A stretch of 64,000 nucleotides of DNA. Source: Styela clava. Taxonomy: Eukaryota > Chordata > Ascidiacea > Stolidobranchia > Styelidae. The notes below the pieces were generated by a model, which was not told the DNA's origin, did not search any database, and saw nothing but the letters and a program-made list of their open reading frames with translations. Of the stretch, positions 23,743 to 35,100 are shown one piece after another; the first letter of the stretch is position 1; the number at the start of each line of letters is the position of its first letter. The translations under genes were made by a program, and so were the position numbers. The stretch spans positions 5,540,151 to 5,604,150 of the forward strand of contig NC_135257.1 in assembly GCF_964204865.1 (NCBI RefSeq). The letters are read 5' to 3'.

Positions 23743-25645
23743 ACCGTCACGATTTATTGAAGAATCAACTCTCGATGTTCTCTAAACAGCCACATTTTTC
23801 TGAAAAAATTGCACTTACCGCAGCAAATGCACAACCAACAACTGATGTAATGAACACCATTCAGTCATTTGATGCAACAAAAAACAATTCACATTACATT
23901 AACAACTATTCAAACAGGACCTGATAAACAATTGACAACTGCCATGCAAACAACTGAGATGCAACGAACAGTAAAACCAGGTGCGTGCGCGTGCTTATAA
24001 TTTGTTCGAAATATTGTTCAGCAAAATGGTATTTTCGCACAAAAATTGATTCTTTGATTCAGAATTTATAATAAAATAACTTGATAGCAATGCTCAAATA
24101 TATGAACACATAGGTTAAATGTCATTGAAAAAGTTTGTGCAATTTAACAACAATTTTTTTTTTTTCACAAACTTATTTTGATAACACGATAGTTGGAGGG
24201 TCTCCCTAAAACCAGGCACTTGCGAATTCAGGCACTTTGATATATTTTATTTTTACCGTACGTCATTAGGGTTTCCAATTTACCTGACAAGATAATTAGA
24301 CTTTAACATTGATTACAAAATATAGAAATCAGGCAGTTGTGAAATTTCAGGCTCTATTTTACTATGTATCTGATTACTCTAAAGCAGAAATTTAAATATA
24401 TACACTTTGTATGGTTAAATTTACAACATTTTGGTAAAATACAATACCGGTTGTGACTGATGGAGACGTGTCATATTTCGCAAGTGCCTGATTTTTCATT
24501 TTTCTTGGTGACAGTTGCCATATTTTTTCGCAATTATTTTCTTAAATTATTTGCGTCAGAACTTACTATTCTTTGCTTTCTAACGCAAATTCATTGTTCC
24601 ACAACAATTTGAGCGTTTTTATTAATGCAATGAGCAATACCATTTGACAACATATGGTCAACCATCGTACTTTCTGGATTTATTTGAAATTGAATATGAA
24701 TGATAAAATCTGGCAACCTCAAGCACAAAATGCTAAAATCAGGCAAAACCTTGGTCAGACGAAACGTTACAGAAATATATTTGTGTTAGTGTGCAGCAAG
24801 ACTCTTAATAGTCTTAAATCACTTAGGATAGTTATCTTTACTCTTGCTACAGCATTCTCGCAATATATATGCATACGGATCCGCCGGCACAAAAGCATAG
24901 AAGAAGGATAAGTAGTTAGTCTCGCAGAAACCAAATCATTAACGACTAGTACTAGTTCATCTCGTAAAATAAAATCACAGTGTTTGACTAGTCTCAAATT
25001 GCTTTTAATATTTTGTCGTCTTTTTCAGCTTGTCCACGGTCTGTTTTCAACTTTACTAGTCCTTCCCAAAAAACTGATTATGTGAGAATCAAAGTGCCAG
25101 TACCGGAATTCACTGACATATCAATATGCTCATGGGTTGAAGTATCCAAAACTTCTTATAAACATATCCATACCTTGCTAAGTTATGCAACAATAAATTC
25201 TTCTAACACGATATTAATCGAGTTCATCAAGACGGCTAAAATAAAAGTAACGGTTAACGGTATAATATTGATGACCCACAACATTGATGTCAGCTTCAGA
25301 ACCTTTTTATGCTTCATTATGGCCACTGATACAAAGATCTTTGTGAATGGATCTTTGAAGGCGGAATCAGAGATACACAGTAAGCCAATTCCAGGAAACG
25401 GTTTGCTCGTCATTGGCCAGGATCAAGATAGAATTGGAGGAGGATTTCGCGCTCACCAGTCATTTTTTGGAATAATTGAGAACATATTCATTTGGAATCG
25501 CGCACTTACTGACGAGGAAATGCATGAAATGCATGAGCATAAATGCAAGTGTCCTAATGATTACGTCATTTCCGCCAATCAAACTGTTTCCGTTACTAAA
25601 GGAAATGTGATAGCAACATATACGCAAGATTGTGTAGCTCCCTGA
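23743..25645 (+). CDS. Pentraxin/LamG-domain secreted protein, probable 1-base frameshift
   Basis: Exon 23743-23980 encodes a Thr/Gln-rich stalk, and exon 25029-25645 encodes a roughly 205-aa pentraxin-like concanavalin-fold domain. Diagnostic parts are ISICSWVEV (pentraxin CxW core), NGSLKAES, PGNGLLVIGQDQD, and AHQSFFGIIENIFIWNRALT, the usual F-x-G-x-I-x-x-x-x-x-W-x-x-x-L block. The stop is followed by AATAAA at 25733-25738. The stalk exon's acceptor (TTTTCTTAG) needs a preceding phase-1 exon; the signal-peptide exon at 22283-22337 fits and would give ARDRHDLL. Inside the stalk exon the frame breaks at an A6 run (about 23879-23884). With five A residues the frame would stay open to the donor and match phase 1 of the next exon. 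This may be a sequencing or allelic homopolymer error or a real lesion. Pentraxins are secreted pattern-recognition proteins. Confidence 0.72.
24208..24500. mobile_element. Miniature inverted-repeat element in the pentraxin gene intron
   Basis: AGGCACTTGCGA at the left and CGCAAGTGCCTG at the right are inverted, enclosing about 290 bp. TCAGGCA motifs recur inside and again near 24735. No coding capacity and no target duplication is certain. Confidence 0.5.
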
Positions 25646-25989
25646 TCACAAATTGTGAACATTTGCTTAATCTACATTTTCTTATCAGACCAATGCTTTC
25701 AATACCAGATTCTTCTTCTTCACCCATTTGGCAATAAACGAGGGAAAAGCTTCCACCTCCACGGCCATTGCAGCCCATCTTGAAAGTGATTATTTTTTAT
25801 CAGTCCTGGCTGACGAATATACTGAATGTGATTAATTTTTAAATCTTTTATGATTGCACACAATTTTACGACACTGTACAGAGTTTTGTACTACAGTTTA
25901 AAGATATGGATTTTTAACCAACTTTATTTCTAATTCTAATATTTCTAATTTTAAAATTGCGTAAATTATATATTAAATATCAAGTAAGT

Positions 25990-26530
25990 GGATGGTATAT
26001 TCAATTATTTTCGGATTTCAATTTAGTCAAATCATGCATTATTACTATTCATTTTCATGTGTAGCTGACATTTGGTTATGTCACATTTGTTTTCTTCTTC
26101 GTATCATTATTATGATTAAATTGTATTATTATTTTGAATGATTTACACTATCAGTAGATGTTCAATGACGTATGGAAGTTCATTTATTTCGGTGGAATGT
26201 ACATATTTTTTGTTAACTCCATACAAACGAGTCGGGTTTTAGATAAGTTAATTCTTACAAACATATTTTAAAATTGCGATGTATTATTAAATTTTGTGTC
26301 TCCAAGATTGTCAATATTAATTGCTCGCGTAAGCAAGGAGTTTGCAAGAAACTGAGAAAAGTCTCATTTTTTGAATAGTTAGGTTGAGTGTGCATCATAC
26401 TTGAATGGCATTGATTGGTTCTGCAGTACTATTGAATTCAATATGAGCTGTAAATTTCCGGCAGCATTTGGATCGCCTTGAGTTGGTGTTGTCGCGATCT
26501 ATTCACCTTATTTCAAAAGAAAACTATACT
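25990..26530. repeat. Second copy of the 17640-18420 segment
   Basis: Diverged direct duplicate of the sequence inside the 17.4-20.4 kb element. Shared blocks include TTCATTATTACT/GCATTATTACTATTC, GACGTATGGAAGTT and TCTTACAAACATATTTT. It lacks the small hAT-like insertion present in the other copy. It sits just upstream of the LDLa 3' remnant. Confidence 0.7.
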
Positions 26531-26839
26531 ATAAACTACCACAAGACAATGTTTTATTTCATGTGTACGAACGACATCTATGCGCTTCATTGCCGATGTC
26601 ATCTTGAATAGTGAAGAATAAATAAGACTATAGGATTCTACAGGCAACTAAAATACGATGTCAATATTTCTAAGGCTCTCCAAGAATAGTAGTAAACCCT
26701 CTAAATTTCACAGAAGACATGAACCACACACCAGTCAATCAATTTGTATGTTTTTCCAAATTATACTAGCGTGTTACCAGTACAGGTCAGACATGTGAAT
26801 GATAACCATGTGGAGATTAGATCAAGCTACGCTATTTTT

Positions 26840-28290
26840 CTACAGTGCGATTCATTTCTTTGCAACATTTTGGAGTGTAATGAACAAGTTTGTGGGTGAT
26901 TTAATACAATGTTCAAAAGAAACGAATGAAAAGAGTTGCATGAAAGTTTTTAGATCATATTCAAAACTTACGGTCTAGTTTGACACTTCATCAATAGGTT
27001 ATTTTATATCTTTAATTTTGAGATTAAAATTAGGAAAAAAATGTTAAAAAATTGGGAAATCTAAATGACAAGAACGACCTTTATTGAAATTGGATCTCGA
27101 CTTCAGTTTGTATCTCCTAAAATACAATGAGGATTTCTTGAAACGAACAACCTAGTATATATTGTAGGCTACGTTATATCATAGGAAAATTATGAACTGA
27201 GAATTGAACTAAGAATTCTCCTTAGAGATGATGATGATAAATATTAATTATGTTTAAACAATATGCAATATTGCTTTGTAGAAAGATTCAAATATTTTGG
27301 CCATTCTTATATGTCGTCTCGAATATTAATTAATTGATGTTGGTAACTATGTAAAATGTTCCGAAATCAAATTTATTACTCAAAGTATAGGATAGGATAG
27401 GATTTACATATTCATCACGGGGAGAGGAAAGCCGGTAAGACGGCTTAATCATATCGCGAACCACGGCTTCTCGTCCGGTTACCAGTCCCAGGTATGGTAT
27501 GGGATTAGGTATTTGTTTTCGGAAGCATGGACTTGATTTAAATATGGCATAAAAAGTATACGACTTACTTACAATATTATATTATTTGTCACTCAATTAC
27601 CTCTAATATGTTAGACTAGAGCATTAGTCCTCAATGTGCTCCATACGGAGGCCCAGGACTCCGTGAGAGAAACTTAGCGGCCTGTCCGCAAGCTATTCAT
27701 TTACTTATAAAAATTCCGATTTGGTTAATTTTGTGACTGTCCAAAGAAGCAATAACGACATCAATTTAATTTGGCAATAGTAGTGTCGAAATGTGGCAAA
27801 GAAGCTGTAATTCAAATAGGACATTATCTGAGTTCCAACAGACGATTTCAATTACCGCCTTGTTGCCACATTTCGACACTACTATATTAAAATGATTGAC
27901 ATATGTATTTCTCAAATACAAAGCAGCAAATACATCCGAGTAGTTAAATGAAGTAATTTCTATTTACTCAGAAACATTAATCGTGAGTAGCAATTTTTTT
28001 GTTTTTATAATTTCATTGTGTGGCTCTGTATATACCAGTCAACCTCTTCATGGGTTCTCTTCATAACCTCTTCATAACACAAAAAAGAACCTTTGTGTTG
28101 GAAGATGAATCAGTTGAAGTTGATTGCGCATATTACGGGAATTGATATACATGGCAAGGCTCAACTTCAGTAGCTAATTTCAATTATCATTTAATCTCAT
28201 CATTCATACATTGTTTCGTAATTCCTGTGGTAGGTTATAATTTCATGGAATATGAAACTACCACCGAGTATCTTATACCACGTTCACAGA
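26840..28290 (+). pseudogene. 3' remnant of an LDLa-array gene
   Basis: Near 26885-26945 lies a decayed copy of the penultimate LDLa exon (CAATGTTCAAAAGAAACGAA against CAATGTTCAGATGGAACGGA in the intact gene). The following intron aligns with 38505-38867. The start of the last exon is seen at about 27605-27617; it is then interrupted by about 470 bp of foreign sequence, and the exon end resumes at about 28093-28145 encoding DESVEVDCAYYGN and a stop, matching the C-terminus of the intact gene ([13 protein letters not shown]). The 3' flank to about 28290 also matches the flank at 39010-39200. Together with the 16.1-kb remnant this may be one gene split by rearrangement, or two partial copies. 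Confidence 0.78.
27388..27545 (+). repeat. SINE-like repeat, copy 1
   Basis: The sequence starts GGATAGGATTTACATATTCAT and continues through AAGCCGGTAAGACGGCTTAA and CTCGTCCGGTTACCAG to GGAAGCATGGACTTGAT. Two more copies are at 51576-51770 (minus) and 51905-52105 (plus). The wording resembles a repeat I associate with Ciona genomes, from memory and unverified. No internal Pol III boxes were confirmed. Confidence 0.65.
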
Positions 28291-29117
28291 GTGTTTCATT
28301 TCATATTTTACCTTCAACTGCCGAAATGTGAAACGAAAATCCAGTATCAAATTTCCTGTTTTAGTTGCAGGCTCGATTGTGAATAAACTGCTATTACTTT
28401 ATATATATTAATAAAAAATTTTGAGCTCACATAGTTAGCAAATTGAACAAAGTGGAATGGAAATACTCAGAATGTTTCTCAAACCTAGCCATTCAAAATA
28501 GGTTATTTTTAATTCTGGCAAGAGAAGCAGTTTTTTATCTTCAATTGCTCACTTCGAAAAAGTAGATTAGTTTCAAGAAAGATTGTACAATAATAAAAGT
28601 TTACGATGCCTAATAAGATTTTTTATTCTTTTTTGTTTGACGCAATAACATGATCATTGCTTGAACGACAATCATGTAAAGAGGTATTTCCCGCCATCGC
28701 CCACACATTATGTCATAAGGCTTGCGGGTTGAAATTTTTCTACTTAGTGCAAAACGTGATATCCCTTGAAGGATCTCAATATAGGTCACCGATTGCGATT
28801 TACCGACGTCGACAACGTCGTTTAATCGAAAATATTACTTCCCGATTACTTGTTTTGTTTCTGAATCAAAATAAAATTCTACGATTTGGTATAAATCAAG
28901 CACATCGTGAATTTTGCAGACTTTTATATTTCGCCTACGGCGTTGGTAATTTTCCACACCTCGACAAAATTTATCCAAACAGAGCAAATAAATTATGAGA
29001 ATACGATGTCAGTGAACCGGTTGACAAGGCAAGGCATGCAAGCAATATTGCAAGTTGAAACTTTTCAAAAAGAATAACCAATCTTTTTATTTAAAGTATT
29101 TCGTTGGCAGAAAGAAG
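28291..29117 (+). promoter_or_regulatory. Conserved 5' flank of the 9-module LDLa gene
   Basis: No gene. From about 28650 to 29117 the sequence aligns with 16081-16521, the flank of the dead 5' copy, sharing GTTGAAATTTTTCT, ACGTCGTTTA and TTACTTCCCGATTA. It therefore probably contains the promoter and 5' untranslated region that were duplicated with the gene. The transcription start cannot be located from sequence alone. Confidence 0.45.
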
Positions 29118-32100
29118 ATGATAATTCTTAAGATATTTATATTTGTCGTTGTTTTTATAAACAAGTGTTTTACTCTACCTGCACCAGGTTCAACAGGTAC
29201 GTTCAGAAATCTGTCTACTACTAATCGTAATTTTAATATGAATTAGAAATCTAAATATCTTTTTCCATCATTGGCGTGGTCTCGGACAAATTATAAAAGT
29301 TTCTGTAATTCAATGTTCGCTTACAACTCTCCAATTTTTTTGAATACAATTTCAGACACATTCGAATGTTATGCTTACGGTAGTCAGATTGAATTATTTC
29401 ATACCAGAGTTTGTGATGGGATACGGGATTGTGACATGGGAGAAGATGAAACAAACTGCCGCACTTCGCCAAACGTAAGCCAACTTTTTTTTAAATTAAT
29501 ACTGAAACTAATAAACCACAATTACTGCATTTAGCAAAGTAGCTTCAAGGATTGAGATAAAAACCCATGAAATTAGTACAAATGTGGTAGATAATGTCAT
29601 TACATTAGTCCAAATTATAGAAATATCGCATTTTGAAATGATAGTTATGTCAATTGAATCCAGAAATTACGTAAATAAAGGAAGAAAAAATGTTTGTGTT
29701 TTTGCTTATCACCACAATTACATCTACAGCTTATGGGTAATATATAGATCTATTCGAAGTAAGTCTTGGCGGAATACATTTTTGAACTTGGTATTATTAT
29801 TAATATCATTATTATTCATTGCCGCTTATAACTGGCGAACTTTTGTGCACCAAATCTATGATATTTCTCGTTAGATGTCCAAATGCTCCTTCCCATTATG
29901 AGGACTTAAAACTACCAACTGTGCTTTCCACGTAGCTTCAAATACGTGAATATTTTGTTAAAGCAAGTATGCTATGGGGTTAATCAGATTTCTGCAGATG
30001 TTAGCTAAGCTTGTTTGGACATGTATGTATATAATTATAGGCGCTGCCGTAGTATGTGAATCAAGATGGCGGACACCGGAACGTAGTATGTGTACCAGGT
30101 TAGGGTCAGGACATAATTTTATTCCAATTTTCCTTATTTCAGTTCTACTAAGAGTTCGTGGACTGGCCGACTCCCGTAGTATTTGTACTAAAATTATGGC
30201 CTAACCCTAACCTGGTACACATACTACGTTCCTGTGCCCGCCATCTTGGTTCACATACTACATGAGTACTTGATTATATACTAAAAAACATTTATGCAAT
30301 TCATGTGTATAAAAAGTTCAATCATGTGACAAAATTTCCGTCTATCCTTAAAAAGTTTAGGTGCTTATAACATTTCTCGGAAACTTCCATGAAGTTGTTC
30401 ATATGTGATGTAAAAAACATTTTGAGTTTTACGGTATGCATTTATTTTTATCGCCTTGCCACCCACACCAAAACCTAAGACCTTCCCTTTAGACTTGTGA
30501 AATAGCGCAGTTTCAGTGTGAAAATAGACGATGTTTGCCAAAGACTTGGGTTTGTGATGGAACTGATGACTGCCGTGATGGAAGCGATGAAGCGAATTGT
30601 GAAGGAGTCAGTAATTTTTATATGCTTTCTGTTGTGAGCTATTCGATTAGTCTGCAGATTACTGTTTTTGTTCATCAGAGCAAAAATTGCCTTCTACGTT
30701 ATCTGTGGAGACAACTGTTTTTCTTTATTGGTATTTTTCCTGTTTTTCTTTATTGAGAAATTATACCGCTTTACTTCGATGACCCGATTTGGTCAAAATT
30801 CACGTGCAAAGATCAACATTGACTTACAGCAGGTTTCAATAAATCACACATCCTGAAATAATGTCAACTGATTCCAGTGTGAATTGTGATGATAACATAT
30901 CCGCATCGCCTCAGTTTTGAAAATAGAGCTCGATATCATTAATTAACTAAGATGAAAATTTCATTGATTAAAGGTTACATGCACCAGTGACTACTTCAGT
31001 TGTGGAAATGGAATTTGCATGCCATCCACATGGCGATGCGACGGCCAGAACGATTGCCATAACGGTAATGACGAACTTGACTGTCCTGATGACAATGAAA
31101 AGGTAAGTTATGCATTCGTGTATTCAATTTCATATCAAGGTTTATGAAATGTTATTGTACCTAACTATCCTGAACTAACAGACAGATGAAGTTAGGGGTA
31201 TGAATCGGCTTATAATTTTCAATATATCACATTCTTTGCAAGGTAGTGTGAATGAGTTGAGAACCAAACCGGTGTCTCCAAAATGTCGTGTCCCACTTGT
31301 CCCACATTATCATATTTTTCAATTTCTAATTTTGAATATAGCGCTCCAACACCGTTTTCGTAAATTTAGAATTGTCGAACCAGATAAGTACGACTAGTAA
31401 ATTTTGTATTCTATGGGAATTTTCCAAGATATTGGGGACGGGGTGAAATATTATTTTGACCACGTAGAAATGCCATTATTGCCGATTTATTCAAGTATTT
31501 AGTATCAGTGTTTTATTCCAAAGCTGAGTTACGTGAATTCTCAACACTGAGTATTAGAGAGATTACTAATTTGCGAAATTTTTAATTATTATTATTTAAT
31601 ACGAATGTAACACGGACACGCTAAAAAATTAAAAGCCTAAAAATGACAACTATCAGCTAATATTTACTGCGGCCTTGGATTATGACAAGTCCCACTTGGG
31701 AAGTCGCCATTAGGAAATAAAAATCGCTGTATTGTTGCGAAGTTTTCAGTCTTCAAGTAAATTTCGAAAAATAAAATTGTCACGGCGATCGTTTCGACGG
31801 CCGACATCCCAAATACGGTTGTTTGAAATAACGATACTCATTATTCGGTGTTGTGTTCGTTGAAAATATTCGAATAATTCGACTAAACAAACTATTTGCC
31901 CACCACTAATCACGACGCATGTTAATTAGCATTGAATGGCGTTATAGTGAATAAGTAATAGTTTCACATTTAATGCAATTGATCGGCGCTACATGCGAGC
32001 GTGTTTTTGTACTTACTGTACTATAAACGATTTTGACGCTACTGACATCCGCAAGTTACACTTCTCTCAAAATTTATTTTCACGATTTCTAATGTTCTAT

Positions 32101-35100
32101 TTTCAAATGCGGGTACTGCTGACTACGGATTCATGGTCGATATTTGAAATAGGACTTGCAAAATATTCCCCATAAACCGCCAGGCACATAAGAGGCGGGC
32201 TACACGTAACTGTGGAATTTCGCTGTGAACGACCCATTTTTTTCAGTTTATTGAACGCCTTACGTCGTCGTGAATTGCATTTTGGGTGCTCTGTTTTAAT
32301 TTCACCGAAAATTTTGCGCCCATGTAGGTAACTATCCTATATCAACCCGGCTATATTCCGGCACTGATAAACCAAGTCATAATTTGTCACCCATGTCATC
32401 AATAACCAAAACTTTTGTGATTGCTATTACCAGAAAGCCTATGTTGAATGAAAGTGCGACCTGCGGTTTTACTCAGTTATCTTTATCTGGTCCTCCTGTA
32501 TTAAATGTTGCACACCCTTGATTTTAACTACTTAAATTGAGAATAATTCAGGTAGTCTGTAGACTAATATGATATCGTCAGGCTAATAACCGTCATTTTT
32601 TACGGTTTTGAGTTTTTTGTAAAATGTAATAGGTAAGGTATTTATGTAATTCTGTGCTGCAATTGTTTCGTCAAAATGAAGTATCCTCGTTACCGCATGA
32701 CTATTGTGACCACACAAAGGCAAAATAACCTCGGCGACCGATTTTCAAGTTTTTGCATCTCAGATTCTTGCTTAGCGCTTATAAATTTGAATATTTACTA
32801 CAGTATAGGAAGGCGTGCACTTGTGATATTCACTGTCTGAGTCCAATTCACCTTATAGTTGGCTTTTATATAGGGGGACATTGCTGATTTATTCTTTATA
32901 TTTATTTTTAGTCTTATTTCGGTGGGTGTGCAGAGCGTGTTATATTGATGAAACATATATTCTTAAACATAAAAAATAATGTATTTGAAACAGATTAGCT
33001 ATTTTGGAGATTACACATCTTAGATACTGAGAAATACATTCGTTTTTGGATTGTTTGGTTTTCAGGACTGGTGCATATAGTCAAGTTGCAAAATTGCGTA
33101 TGTCCCCAGTCATAGACACATTTCTGCTTAAGTCACAGTGCGCCATTATGACGTCACATAACTGCGTCATACAAATTAAGTTAAATCTGGCTACGATCAA
33201 AAAATTGAAGCATGGCAAAATATTGACTCACAATGGCATAACAATATCATTAGGAAGTTTTTTACGTTTTTCTAAAAACTGCTAAAATTGACTTACGCAA
33301 TTCGGTTATTAGCGTGACGATATGTAAAAGTTAATAATGTCCCGAGCAGATGTTGACATTATCTATCGAACCAAGAAATTATTGCCCCAACTAACATGAA
33401 TACTACCATATTATTTTATGATATTTTTACCATTCTATTGCATTTTTCTCTCTGATTTTATATGTAACTGCAATACCTTATATTTTTTCTGCCAAGATGT
33501 TTGTTACTTTAGTGCAAGAATCAATTGCTTTTACTATTTTATGCCAATTTCTTTTTATTTCTATGTTAAGTTCCATTATTTTTTTCATCTTCGAGTCAAT
33601 TCGTATTTAATGATACTAGCCCAATTGAAAAAATACTACAGTCACAATTTCTCAAATCACTGTAATCATATATTTTTGGTGCATTCACTACAAAGACATA
33701 AAGTCATGTTTTTGGTGAAATTAGTCTGCTTTACGAATGTGTCTTTCTAACAAAAATTAACGAATTGCTTCAATCGTTCATTAAAAAATTGAGCATATAC
33801 TATATGTAAACATAGGCTTATTCGTCACGTATATTTTCTACAAATATCTCATTCTTCGAAGACACGTTTTCCAAACCGGGAAAAAATTCATCCCTGGCGA
33901 ATAACTTTGTCGTTTTGGCGAGGAATCGGCTTTGTATTTGCTGTAGTATTACTGATTTTACAAAGTTCGTTATGCTTATTATAATATAAACCACACATTC
34001 AATTAGAAAATACTGGAACTGTACAAAATCGGTTTTTCAACTAGCGCACAGACAAGTTTTTATGCATAGTGAGGGAAGAATATAAGGTTCAAAAATTTGA
34101 GAAGGGAGAAGTTTAACGAAAAAGGTTGGGAATCACATGACTTGTACACCTACATCTTATTCATCAGATGTTTTGTCCACATGTATCCCATTTACCATAC
34201 ATACCATTTAACAAATGTTTTGTCTACCAACAGCTCATTCGCAAAGTGTTTTCTCTTCATACATGTTGTTCAGCAGATATTTTTACTACATACATCTCAT
34301 TCACGTGATACATCTCCTATTTTGTCCACATACATCTCGTTTCCATAATGAATCAACAGCTCATTCGTGAAGTGTTTTCTCTTTATATATTTTGTGCAGA
34401 AGTTTTGTCTATGTATATCTCATTCGCCAGATAATTTGTCCACATGAATCCCATTTATCACACTTCTCATTCACTAGATATATTTTGTCCATATATGTCT
34501 CGTTTTCCTCATGAAACAGTCGCGGTGATTATTCGCTTGTTAAAAAAAACGACTTTTTCAGCGAGATTTTTCTGTTGCGTAAAATATTCAACCCATGGCA
34601 ATTAACTTAATTGTGTTTAATGTAACTCACGGTGGCTTCTATTCAATACATTATTACTCTAAAAAACAAATTGAATATGTGGACATAAACACATGAGATA
34701 AACTGCCTGGTTAGTTCTGATAGGTATGTTTGCAATCTTGCTAATGCGTTATCGCCGTTAGGAATCCGTATTTTGCCATTTTGGAAATTATAAAATTTTG
34801 TACTCGTAACACCGAACCGCACTATCGCAATGCTGTCACTAAGATTATTTTTAAGATATAACCGTTATTTCTCACGAAGTAAAATATAATTTAGCACCAT
34901 AAAACTTGATTGGATTAATTAATTTATCATCACAATCCGCGTCGCGTTTACAACTTTGTATATTGTTGGGACAAGTGGTACACGTGCTACACGTGGGACA
35001 AGTGGGAAAAGTGGGACACGACATTTTGGAGACACCAGAACCAAACAAATTTGAAGTCGGTGTCACCTACTTACAAAGTTCGCCATGGCGTGATATAACA

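Noticed and set aside
27620-28090. Candidate hAT element interrupting the last pseudogene exon (CTCAATGTGCTCC start, mirrored blocks TAGTAGTGTCGAAATGTGGC and GCCACATTTCGACACTACTA)
   Set aside because: An inverted repeat is present, but ends and target duplication could not be fixed, so it is mentioned under the pseudogene rather than called as a defined element.
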